Source: a virus. From it: a DNA stretch of 23,369 nt. Made by a program: the position numbers and the translations under genes. The DNA lies in IMG/VR virus record IMGVR_UViG_3300042556_003014, positions 1 to 23,369 of that record; one strand, given 5' to 3'. This document shows, one piece after another, positions 13,717-21,364 of the stretch. The first letter of the stretch is position 1, and the number at the start of each line of letters is the position of its first letter. The notes below the pieces were generated by a model that was not told where the DNA came from, ran no database searches, and saw only the letters and a program-made list of their open reading frames with translations.

Positions 13717-14015
13717 AGTTCTTCTATCCTAATACTTTTGTCTTCTACAAATATATCATAGTACGGCTTGTCACAGTATAGCTCATGATATTTGGCTCCC
13801 CATTGACTAAGCTGCTGTTTGGTAAGAGCAGTCCAGTCTATGCCAGATCTGCTACCTCTTGCAGTCCAATAGACAATTCGATTGCCTTCGTCATAAAGCT
13901 TATTTATCTTACTGATGTTTGTTTTATTGGGAATAGCTAAAGCATACTGTCGTTCGCCATCATAGAAGCAAATAGTTTCATCAATATCAACATATATTAT
14001 TTTTGTTTGTTTCAT
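13713..14015 (-). CDS. Small HAD-superfamily phosphatase-like protein
   Basis: 100 residues, compact. Motif I is D10-I-D12-E-T (nucleophile D10 and D12), motif II is YWTARG with Thr51, a likely motif III Lys is K83, and E91-D92 in FVEDKS sits where motif IV acid residues fall. This matches small HAD proteins found in sugar and capsule gene clusters, which remove phosphate from phosphorylated intermediates. It overlaps the aldolase upstream and the GDPD-like gene downstream by four bases each, which argues that the three act in one pathway. Substrate unknown. Confidence 0.82.
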   Translation of the reverse strand: MKQTKIIYVDIDETICFYDGERQYALAIPNKTNISKINKLYDEGNRIVYWTARGSRSGIDWTALTKQQLSQWGAKYHELYCDKPYYDIFVEDKSIRIEEL

Positions 14016-14692
14016 ATATTTTTTCTATATTTTTCTCTTTCATCATTTTCTAAATCTAATATTTGTTTTTCATTAAGAAAGGTTGGAAATTCTGCCATGC
14101 TCATAACCCCATTAAAAATTTCTGCTGATTTATCACATATTTCAGTAATTGTAATAGCTTCAGAAAAACTATTAGCACAACAGATGATACCGTGATTTTG
14201 CAACAAAATTAATCTAGGAAATTCATTATTTTCTTGTTCATATTTTGTTACTTGAAAACATATTTGCTCAAACAAATCTTTACCCGGATTTGCGTAAGGA
14301 ACAACGCATGATTTTTTTCCATTAAACACAACCTGATCTGGGAACATTCTTTTTGATGAAAAAATATTAGTATTTTTTTCAGAACACAATATTTTCATTA
14401 CATTTGTAGGGTGTGTATGCGCTATAACTTTGAATTTAGTATTTTTTAATAACCAAGAATGAAAGCCAACTTCTATACTAGGTCGTTTATTATTTTCAAA
14501 TTTTTTTAAAGAATCATTTAGATCACAAATTACTAAAGATTCTTCGGTAATTTCTGAAAGTTTATACCCACTGCACTTAATAACAAAATTAGTATCATTA
14601 AACTTCCAAGAAATATTACCTTCTGCACCAACTACAAATTTGGACATTTTTTTGTTAAATTTTATAAAATCAAACATTAGTGAATTATTCAT
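14012..14692 (-). CDS. Class II aldolase/adducin family protein
   Basis: 226 residues, the usual length for L-fuculose-phosphate or ribulose-phosphate epimerase/aldolase relatives. Visible motifs are AEGNIS (23-28, phosphate-binding region), E74 in SIEVGFH (catalytic acid/base), H92 and H94 in AHTHPTN (zinc ligands) and H167 in LQNHG (third zinc ligand). The complete metal set suggests an active enzyme. Members cleave or form bonds in sugar phosphates using zinc, or act as epimerases or decarboxylases. It overlaps the kinase upstream by eight bases and the HAD gene downstream by four, so a kinase-aldolase-phosphatase pathway is likely. Strongly AT-rich. Confidence 0.85.
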   Translation of the reverse strand: MNNSLMFDFIKFNKKMSKFVVGAEGNISWKFNDTNFVIKCSGYKLSEITEESLVICDLNDSLKKFENNKRPSIEVGFHSWLLKNTKFKVIAHTHPTNVMKILCSEKNTNIFSSKRMFPDQVVFNGKKSCVVPYANPGKDLFEQICFQVTKYEQENNEFPRLILLQNHGIICCANSFSEAITITEICDKSAEIFNGVMSMAEFPTFLNEKQILDLENDEREKYRKNI

Positions 14693-15452
14693 TTATCAAA
14701 GTTAAAATTAAATGTGTTAAAAAAGCATAATATTCCGTAGACGCTAATCTATTTTTAAATAAAATTTTATTGTATAAAAAACAATTCTCTATTACAAAAT
14801 AATTTTTATAGTCTGGGAAAGCTTCTAAAAAATATGAGAGATTGAAACTGCTTTTTATAAAAATAAATAAACTAGTGTGATCCCATTTACTAATATCTAT
14901 AGTATTAGCATCATTATCAGAAAAAAAATTTATTATTAAATCTGCTTTATATTTTTGGGGTTCTATGTATTTTATGTAATCTGCTTTTCTAATTTTTAAC
15001 TGTTCTAATACTTTTTCAACTGAATATCCTCTCTTAGTTACATCCCTATTAATTTTCCAATGGCGTTTCAATGCATCAGAAGTATTCATGTAGATTTTAA
15101 AATCAAATAAATAATCAGAACAATATAAAGAATGTAAACCACAACAAACTAAAATATCATTAGGATATATAATTTTTTCTTCTGTAAACTGCCCGGAAGA
15201 ATGATCATAATCTCTTCTACTTACTATTTTATTATTTTTTAAATCTTTTAAATCTTGTTCTAATAGCTCTAAAAAATTTGCAGAAGGATTTAAATGAGTT
15301 ATATTTTTCCAATTACTATCTTTTCTAGGCCACTTATGGTATCTATCACATTCTAAAATAGTGCATGATTTCAAAGAATTAGACAACATCTTTGATAGTG
15401 TTGTTTTTCCACTAGCTGAATCCCCTGCTATTCCTACTATTTTATTAATCAT
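14685..15452 (-). CDS. Uridine kinase/phosphoribulokinase-like kinase
   Basis: 255 residues. The P-loop is GDSASGKT (10-17) near the N-terminus, followed by ECDRYHKW, NPSANF, YDHSSGQF and the late segment RDVTKRGYS, which match the uridine kinase/phosphoribulokinase layout, including the arginines near the lid. The family moves phosphate from ATP to the hydroxyl of a nucleoside or sugar. The substrate here is probably a small sugar or polyol feeding the adjacent aldolase, but this cannot be proven. The start immediately follows the methyltransferase stop (TAAATG). No ribosome-binding site is visible, so translational coupling is likely. Strongly AT-rich. Confidence 0.83.
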   Translation of the reverse strand: MINKIVGIAGDSASGKTTLSKMLSNSLKSCTILECDRYHKWPRKDSNWKNITHLNPSANFLELLEQDLKDLKNNKIVSRRDYDHSSGQFTEEKIIYPNDILVCCGLHSLYCSDYLFDFKIYMNTSDALKRHWKINRDVTKRGYSVEKVLEQLKIRKADYIKYIEPQKYKADLIINFFSDNDANTIDISKWDHTSLFIFIKSSFNLSYFLEAFPDYKNYFVIENCFLYNKILFKNRLASTEYYAFLTHLILTLINE

Positions 15453-16064
15453 TTATTTTTTTATTATTATACACAATTTTTCATTTAATTCAAATTTACA
15501 AGTTTTAATATTTTCATTAATATAATCACAACTTTCTTTGGAAATTTTATTAGTTTTTATTTTTCCTTCATTAACCATATTTTTTATTATGCTGCTATTA
15601 ACTACATGAAGATCCTCTATGAAGTAAACACCTCCATTTTCTAGTTTAGGAAATAAAACTGATAATGAAGTTAATATAGCTTGCTCTTCATGGCATCCAT
15701 CATCAATGATGAATTTAAATTTAGGTTTATCGTCTATGTATGCTTTCAATTCAGCTTCACTTGTCTGATCAACAATACCTATGTGAATTTTTTCAGATGC
15801 TTCTTGTGTACAATCAACAATGTCTATTCCAAAATAGTTTGAATTTTTAAAATATTCAGACCATGCTTTTATGGAAGCTCCGGGAAAATAAGGACACCAT
15901 AATCCGATTTCTAATAAATTAATTGGTTCATTCCTAAATTGATCCATGTACATTTCATATATGGAAGTATAGTTATGTGCTATATTATGGTTTGAATTTT
16001 TATGGCAGAAGAAAGAACCTTTATCTCCTCCATGTTTATTAAAAATTTCTGTTAATGTTTTCAT
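15453..16064 (-). CDS. SAM-dependent methyltransferase-like protein
   Basis: 203 residues from ATG 16064, which has AAAGGAAA upstream and leaves a 13-base gap to the previous gene; the longer frame overlaps that gene and is rejected. N-terminal LTEIFNKHGGDKG (4-16) and LLEIGLW (50-56, SAM motif I) followed by FGIDIVD (78-84, acidic end of strand 2) and FIIDDGCHEE later are typical of sugar O-methyltransferases related to the macrocin-O-methyltransferase/cephalosporin hydroxylase group. The likely role is to methylate a sugar in the glycan made by the cluster. AT-rich. Confidence 0.82.
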   Translation of the reverse strand: MKTLTEIFNKHGGDKGSFFCHKNSNHNIAHNYTSIYEMYMDQFRNEPINLLEIGLWCPYFPGASIKAWSEYFKNSNYFGIDIVDCTQEASEKIHIGIVDQTSEAELKAYIDDKPKFKFIIDDGCHEEQAILTSLSVLFPKLENGGVYFIEDLHVVNSSIIKNMVNEGKIKTNKISKESCDYINENIKTCKFELNEKLCIIIKK

Positions 16065-16077
16065 TTTTTTATTTCCT

Positions 16078-16833
16078 TTAATATAAATCTTTAGTATTTT
16101 CAGTTTTTTGTTGAACTTTTTTAACAAAAAAAGTTTTCAAATTATCATATACATTTACATTCCAAGTATCATAGTGATTTAATGTTAAATCTATACAATT
16201 CCCATCAATAGCCCCACAATCTCTATGTTCATTTAATTCAAATAAAATTCTTGCTAGATATCTTTCAGATGCACAACTTTCCCATCTTCTTAAAACTACT
16301 ATAGAAGTTAGATATGAGTACAGTTGTTTAACCTTTATAGAATCTACTACAAAACTAGAACACCAACAAAAATTAATTTTGTCCCAATGATCATTCATTC
16401 CTAATTTAGTCATTACTGGAATAACAACATCGGAACATTCTCCATCAGCATACATAGAGTTTATAGGTCTAGCATAAATGTTATTATTAAACATATTACT
16501 AAAATCGTATTTGTTTTTTAGAATAAAAGTATCTTGAGTGAAAATATAATACTTATAATCATTCAATAAATTTTTTTCTAAAATATAATTGATACCTACT
16601 TGATATGCTCCCAACTCAAATTTGGATTGTATATTATTATCCAAAAATATAACATTATCAATATGGCTTAATTTATTAAAGATATCATCCTTATGTAATG
16701 AATTGTTATCGACAACAATTGTTAAAGCCTCAGGATAGCATTTTTTTATATTGCTTATATAATATTCTAAATAAGATTCATAACCCCTAAAATATTTATG
16801 AGCTATTATGAAACAAACTTTGTTAACATTCAT
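16078..16833 (-). CDS. Glycosyltransferase-like protein (GT-A type)
   Basis: 251 residues. The N-terminal beta-alpha pattern CFIIAHKYF and TIVVDNNS (38-45), with FTQDTFIL later, looks like a GT-A nucleotide-sugar transferase, but the match is weaker than for the GT2 genes nearby: the central acidic motif is QDT rather than D-x-D. It overlaps the GT61-like gene upstream by 11 bases and precedes the methyltransferase. Function in glycan assembly is inferred from context. AT-rich. Confidence 0.68.
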   Translation of the reverse strand: MNVNKVCFIIAHKYFRGYESYLEYYISNIKKCYPEALTIVVDNNSLHKDDIFNKLSHIDNVIFLDNNIQSKFELGAYQVGINYILEKNLLNDYKYYIFTQDTFILKNKYDFSNMFNNNIYARPINSMYADGECSDVVIPVMTKLGMNDHWDKINFCWCSSFVVDSIKVKQLYSYLTSIVVLRRWESCASERYLARILFELNEHRDCGAIDGNCIDLTLNHYDTWNVNVYDNLKTFFVKKVQQKTENTKDLY

Positions 16834-17971
16834 AATTAAAAAAAACCTCCTTGAAAGTTTCTAAATTTATTTTCCATTCTGAATTAAGTCCATTATCTAA
16901 TGGACATATACTTGATTTATTAACTAAAAGAGTTTCATAATTCACTTTTGAATTCCAGCCAGCCAGATTATCATAGCTGAACATAACTAATACTTCATCA
17001 TCAAAAATTTCTATTATTTCTCCAACTACATCTTTTGTTAGAACTCTTACTCTCATATTTTTTTTTAATTTTTCTGTATTGGAATGGGAGCAATCAAAAA
17101 AATATTTGGTTGTTACATTTTTAAAGCTATGAACAAATCTACCATTCACAGTTAAAAATTCTGGGGAAACAATACATAATAACTTTGTTTCTTTTTGTGA
17201 AAATAATACATTACACAGTCCTCCCCCTATAGGACCGATAACATGACTACAATTTTTAAATAATTTTATTTTTTCTGTCGTACTTAATAGCTCTGTAAAA
17301 ACTTCAGTATAGCCATTTTTTACCAGAAAATCAACTAAAGAATCTTCATTAATTAGTTTTCTCCGTTGAGTATAGTCTGTTCCTATGTTGTTATAATTTC
17401 CATGAATATGAGATCTTCTTGAAACATATATTTTTTTAGAATTAGATTTATCAATTTTTACATCTTGAATCATATTTGAAAAAAAATCATATATTTTATT
17501 ATCTGGAATTTGTAACTCATTATTAGTATATGATTTAGAAACAAATAATGTTTCATAAATTGTTGAGTCATTTACTAATATTAAATCACTACTAAAAATA
17601 TTCAATAACTCAAAAAACTCCAAAACAAAAGTATTAAATTTAGTTGTTCCTTTTGGATAATTAACTAATAATTTTAAATTAGGATATTCTTTTTTTAATT
17701 CACTATAAGTTATTAAATAAGGAAGAGTATCATAAACAAAATGGTAATAATTATCAAAATTATATATAAAATAAAATAATGGAGTTTTTTCTGTATTCTT
17801 ATGTTTTTTTAATGTAGTGTTATCTTTATTTAAGGTAACACTTGATAAAGACATTATTTTTTCTTTGACAGGAAAATCATACTTGTTATTATAAAAAGAA
17901 TAGATTTTAGGATCTGGATAAGCGGTTAGATTTTCTACGAACTGAACATTTATTAATTTTGTAAATGTCAT
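16823..17971 (-). CDS. GT61-family glycosyltransferase with C-terminal SH3-like extension
   Basis: 382 residues. The GT61 (DUF563) pattern is clear: YYHFVYDTLP (75-84), IYVSRRSH (181-188), RRKLINED (203-210) and HVIGPIGGGLCNVLF (243-257, donor-binding glycine loop). Family members act in plant xylan, eukaryotic O-GlcNAc (EOGT) and bacterial capsule synthesis. After residue 300 there is an extra segment (about 304-352, with MRVRVLTKDVVGEIIEIF and then DDEVLVMF) that resembles a small SH3-like or KOW-like beta barrel; this is unusual for the family. It overlaps neighbours on both sides by 4 and 11 bases. AT-rich. Confidence 0.85.
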   Translation of the reverse strand: MTFTKLINVQFVENLTAYPDPKIYSFYNNKYDFPVKEKIMSLSSVTLNKDNTTLKKHKNTEKTPLFYFIYNFDNYYHFVYDTLPYLITYSELKKEYPNLKLLVNYPKGTTKFNTFVLEFFELLNIFSSDLILVNDSTIYETLFVSKSYTNNELQIPDNKIYDFFSNMIQDVKIDKSNSKKIYVSRRSHIHGNYNNIGTDYTQRRKLINEDSLVDFLVKNGYTEVFTELLSTTEKIKLFKNCSHVIGPIGGGLCNVLFSQKETKLLCIVSPEFLTVNGRFVHSFKNVTTKYFFDCSHSNTEKLKKNMRVRVLTKDVVGEIIEIFDDEVLVMFSYDNLAGWNSKVNYETLLVNKSSICPLDNGLNSEWKINLETFKEVFFNYEC

Positions 17972-18723
17972 AATTGGTCTTTTCTATTCCAATAAAATTG
18001 TTCTACTGTATGAAGTTTTGGTGTTATATTTTTACATATAACATTTTTATTCATTATTCCATAATTTTTACCATTACTGTTATCAATAGTATATTTTTCA
18101 TTATTAATAAAATCGTAATTAAATTTAGAATATTTAGAATTTGCTTTTTTCATACCTATCAAACAATTATTATGATCTACATGATTTATTATTCCATGTA
18201 AAAATAAATTAGGGATAGTCTTTCCTTTACTTATTTCACCAAATCTCCACTCAAAATCACCGTCTTCTTCTCCTATACTTAATAATCTTTCATCAAACCA
18301 GCCTACTTCATTTACAACTCTTCTATCTAATAATATATGGCTCCAACTAGAATTTATTTTAAACATTGTAAGCCCCTTTTCCATATACGATTCTAGTTCA
18401 TTAAAAAAAATGTCTGATGTTATAGAAATATCATCATTTAAAGATAATACTAAATGATTACTAGAATTTATCAGTAGATTATTCCATAACTTAGATAATC
18501 CCCTAAAATTAGGGTACATAGTTATATAAACATTTTCTTTATCTGCTAGAAATTGTAAAATATTTTTTCTATAATCCTGATCAAATTTTTGTTCATGCTC
18601 TCCGTTAATAGCCACTAATATTTCTACTTCTGGTCTAAATTTTTTTATTTGGTTAAGGAGAGGCTTTAACCAAGTTTCAAATCTATACTTATAAGTAGTA
18701 ATAGTTATTGAATATTTATTCAT
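17968..18723 (-). CDS. GT2-like glycosyltransferase
   Basis: 251 residues, GT-A fold. The start MNKYSITITTYKYRF gives the first beta strand, and LSLNDDIS (94-101) supplies the acidic metal-binding motif as N-D-D. The later GWFDERLLSIGEEDGDFEWR segment is typical of the GT2 acceptor side. It starts the sub-operon downstream of the CTATTAT element at 18754-18760 and overlaps the GT61 gene by four bases. Donor and acceptor unknown. AT-rich. Confidence 0.82.
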   Translation of the reverse strand: MNKYSITITTYKYRFETWLKPLLNQIKKFRPEVEILVAINGEHEQKFDQDYRKNILQFLADKENVYITMYPNFRGLSKLWNNLLINSSNHLVLSLNDDISITSDIFFNELESYMEKGLTMFKINSSWSHILLDRRVVNEVGWFDERLLSIGEEDGDFEWRFGEISKGKTIPNLFLHGIINHVDHNNCLIGMKKANSKYSKFNYDFINNEKYTIDNSNGKNYGIMNKNVICKNITPKLHTVEQFYWNRKDQL

Positions 18724-18753
18724 AAATATAAATTATTTTATACTCTTAAATAT

Positions 18754-18760
18754 ATAATAG
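18754..18760 (-). promoter_or_regulatory. CTATTAT promoter-like element inside the glycan block
   Basis: CTATTATATATTTAAG on the minus strand lies about 31 bases before the ATG at 18723, in the only long gap (65 bases) inside the glycan block. A T4-like TATAAAATA lies slightly further on. It may start a second transcript for the AT-rich part of the block. Confidence 0.5.
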
Positions 18761-18788
18761 TACATTGGTTCAAAAATATATAGTTTTT

Positions 18789-19481
18789 TCATTTATTTAA
18801 TTCTCTAATTTCACAATCTTCTAACCATTGTTTATTTCTAGTTTCTGGGTTAGTGCTAAGACCTGTTGGGTTAGAATAATAACTTCCTAAATATTCCTCA
18901 ACTCTCATAAATTTTTTACCAGCTTTAGATATTCTTAACCACATGTCATAATCACCTGACATAGTATATTTTTGGTTAAATCCGCCTAACTCTTTAATTG
19001 TTTGTTTTTTAAGTAATGGGAAAGGACCACCATAACAAGCTTTTAATAACTCCTGATGGTCATGCACTTTAGGAAAACTATAAAAAGAACTTAATTTATC
19101 ATGTTTTTCTGAATAAGTTATGAAAGCATTTTGATAAAAAATATCTACACTTGGATATTTTTTTATATATCCAATCAAGGTAGTTAAAGCTGCTGGAAAA
19201 AGTCTATCGTCAGTATTGTAGTTCATCACATAGTCAGTTTCGGAATTATGTATCGCTATATTCCAAGCATCATATAGTCCAACTCTAGTTTTATATTCTA
19301 GTATTTTTACTTCTATTCCTTCTCTAAATTTAAAATTTTTAATTTTATGTAAGGAATCATCAGATGAATTTGCATCTATAAATACTATAAAAAATTTATC
19401 TAAAAATTGTTGATTAACACTTTCTAAATACCCATCAATCCATTTAGTAGAATTGTAATTAGAACAAATTAAAGTAATCAT
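18789..19481 (-). CDS. GT2-family glycosyltransferase
   Basis: 230 residues from ATG 19481, which overlaps the upstream stop (ATGA) and has GGAGGGG just before it; the longer frame is rejected. Features are the first strand TLICSNYNS (3-11), FIDANSSDDS (34-43, nucleotide-binding), NYNTDDR (87-93, metal-binding D-D) and later GGPFPLL and SGDYDMWLR, a standard GT2 pattern. Members add sugars from nucleotide donors. It is the third gene of the block. AT-rich. Confidence 0.88.
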   Translation of the reverse strand: MITLICSNYNSTKWIDGYLESVNQQFLDKFFIVFIDANSSDDSLHKIKNFKFREGIEVKILEYKTRVGLYDAWNIAIHNSETDYVMNYNTDDRLFPAALTTLIGYIKKYPSVDIFYQNAFITYSEKHDKLSSFYSFPKVHDHQELLKACYGGPFPLLKKQTIKELGGFNQKYTMSGDYDMWLRISKAGKKFMRVEEYLGSYYSNPTGLSTNPETRNKQWLEDCEIRELNK

Positions 19482-20062
19482 AAGCCCCTCCCATTTGTTC
19501 CATCTAATTTTGGCCGTACTAGATATAAAATTTGATTGTACCAATTAACCTTGCTACCAAGAGTGTGTAAAATTGATACATGATTAAAATCTGTATAATT
19601 AGGATCTTTTCCTCCTATTCCTTTATAAAAAGGAACAATAAATAATAGTTCTGTTTTGTATGTTGGAACAGCTATATTCCCCGGAACTACTCCTAGCTCT
19701 GGTTGCGTGCATAACGCGATTCCATTGTTCAATTTTAGTCCGGGTATCCATATGTCAACTTGAGGATTGGCTTGAACAGACCTACGCATAAAATCGCCAG
19801 CACCTACAACAAACTCATCGTCATCGTCTAATAGACAAAAATAGGGTGTTGAACAGGCATATGCCCCCATATTGATAGCGGCACTTCCATACTTATCATA
19901 ACGCATACCTGTTTTGAGGTAAGTAACCCCCCTAGGCAAAGTTTTAATAGGGAGATCTACTGCATCAGCAACTACTATCACATTATCAAATTCTCTCTTA
20001 GCAGATAGTATTGCATCCTTTAAACTAGGTCTACCAATAGTTCTTATTAATACGCTAATCAT
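19478..20062 (-). CDS. GT2-like glycosyltransferase, short
   Basis: 194 residues from ATG 20062, which overlaps the upstream stop (ATGA); the frame also opens at a TTG five codons earlier. The start VLIRTIGRPSL (4-14) with GRP is typical of GT2, and LLDDDDE (77-83) supplies the metal-binding acids. It is shorter than most GT2 proteins and ends soon after a segment with GGKD and HVSILH, so it may be a compact or partly reduced form. It overlaps both neighbours by four bases. Confidence 0.8.
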   Translation of the reverse strand: MISVLIRTIGRPSLKDAILSAKREFDNVIVVADAVDLPIKTLPRGVTYLKTGMRYDKYGSAAINMGAYACSTPYFCLLDDDDEFVVGAGDFMRRSVQANPQVDIWIPGLKLNNGIALCTQPELGVVPGNIAVPTYKTELLFIVPFYKGIGGKDPNYTDFNHVSILHTLGSKVNWYNQILYLVRPKLDGTNGRGL

Positions 20063-21309
20063 TTTGAGTTTTTCCAATCATAAAATTTCTTGTACATCGT
20101 AAGCCTATGGTGTACTACTTTATTCAGATCAAAGTATTCTTGTGTTATCTCATGCAGGTTTTTACCCATTTCAAGTCTCATATCTTTATCCTTAATTACC
20201 TTACTTAGGACAGATACCCACTCGCTCTTCGGAGCGTCATGAGGAATCAAGAATCCTGTCTTACCATTTTTGATTGTTTCATCGTAGCAGCCGACATTAG
20301 ATGCGATAAGAGGGACAGAATATCTTCCTGCCTCTGCAACCTTGATCTCAGACTTAGAATCGTTAAACTCATTCATCTGTAATGGTGCAATAGCCAACTC
20401 CATGTGGCTATACATTACCCCATATTGATCTGTAGGAAGGGCTGGGTTGATTGTATAATTTTTATTGCCGCGAAACCCTGACATAATTATACGCTCGTAG
20501 TTTTTCCACACATCATGTTGCCAGTCTGGGCCTGTGTTAGGATCTACTGGTGGACGGCCATAGAAATCCCAACGAACATTTTCTTTTCCTACTCGCTGAT
20601 TTACAAAATGTGGAACCCCAGAGAATTCTTTAACATCTTCCTCATGGTGAATTCCGCCAGCCCACCCAATGCGGACAAATCGATCTTTAGGGACAAAAGT
20701 TTTTTGAGCATTCCAACAAGGTAATTCATAATCTATAGCATTCTTAATTACGGCTAATATTCCTCTGCCCATAAATTCCTTGATTCTATCTTGGAACTTT
20801 CGTTGGGTAACAGTAACTATATCACTGTTATGGTAAATAAACTTAGTAATGTCAGAAAGCCCAGATTTGTAAACCTGTTCTAATCTATGCCCTTCATAAA
20901 GTTGAGTAAGCAAATCATCGGTATCGTAGTGGAATATTTTATTTTTTTCTTTGGTTTTTCCACAAACCCTTGCTGTGTACGGGCCTCCGTAGTTGCTAAT
21001 ATTGTTTGCCATCACAATGTCAGCCCAATCCATATCCGCCCAGTCCCAATCTTCCTTCCATTTTGGGACATTCTTCTTAGCCGCTTCCTCATCTATACCT
21101 AAGATATTTTCAGTAAATCTAACCTCCACAACATTAGGGTATAATTGAGCTAATTTTGCGTAAGGTGCTATAGCCCTGTAATAAGCACACCCGCCACGAT
21201 TTGGAAGAGCTACGGTAATTCTTAGCTTTCTTCCTAACCCCGGAAACCCATCTTGGGCTTTCCAAAAATTTATGTCGTATTCTTGTGTATTTAAGGATTC
21301 TGTTTGCAT
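20059..21309 (-). CDS. GT-B (GT4-like) glycosyltransferase
   Basis: 416 residues. The first half has the GT-B N-terminal domain, with LRITVALPNRGGCAYYRA (29-46) and HYDTDDLL (127-134); the second half has the donor domain, with IGWAGGIHHEED (214-225) and the conserved ESEIKVAEAG-type loop here as SEIKVAEAGRYSVPLIAS (320-337), then GKTGFLI. This is a retaining GT4-like enzyme probably acting in the cytoplasm. It is the first gene of the glycan block, immediately after a terminator: the T tract of that terminator abuts the ATG, which lacks a normal ribosome-binding site. Its composition is less AT-rich than the genes that follow. Confidence 0.86.
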   Translation of the reverse strand: MQTESLNTQEYDINFWKAQDGFPGLGRKLRITVALPNRGGCAYYRAIAPYAKLAQLYPNVVEVRFTENILGIDEEAAKKNVPKWKEDWDWADMDWADIVMANNISNYGGPYTARVCGKTKEKNKIFHYDTDDLLTQLYEGHRLEQVYKSGLSDITKFIYHNSDIVTVTQRKFQDRIKEFMGRGILAVIKNAIDYELPCWNAQKTFVPKDRFVRIGWAGGIHHEEDVKEFSGVPHFVNQRVGKENVRWDFYGRPPVDPNTGPDWQHDVWKNYERIIMSGFRGNKNYTINPALPTDQYGVMYSHMELAIAPLQMNEFNDSKSEIKVAEAGRYSVPLIASNVGCYDETIKNGKTGFLIPHDAPKSEWVSVLSKVIKDKDMRLEMGKNLHEITQEYFDLNKVVHHRLTMYKKFYDWKNSK

Positions 21310-21341
21310 AAAAAAAGATGAGGAGTTATTAGCTCCTCATC
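21310..21341 (-). terminator. Rho-independent terminator abutting a start codon
   Basis: On the minus strand GATGAGGAG (21333-21341) pairs perfectly with CTCCTCATC (21317-21325) around a seven-base loop, followed by seven T at 21310-21316. The ATG of the GT4-like gene begins with the next base (21309). It closes the gp32/lipoprotein transcript. Confidence 0.9.
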
Positions 21342-21342
21342 C

Positions 21343-21349
21343 ATTATAG
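21343..21349 (-). promoter_or_regulatory. CTATAAT promoter-like element just before a terminator
   Basis: CTATAAT on the minus strand, a near-perfect -10 box, lies one base upstream of the terminator stem. A start six to eight bases downstream would fall inside the hairpin, so the new transcript would lose part of the 5' arm and might not terminate there. It would then run into the glycan block. Confidence 0.45.
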
Positions 21350-21364
21350 TCTCGTTACTTTAAT

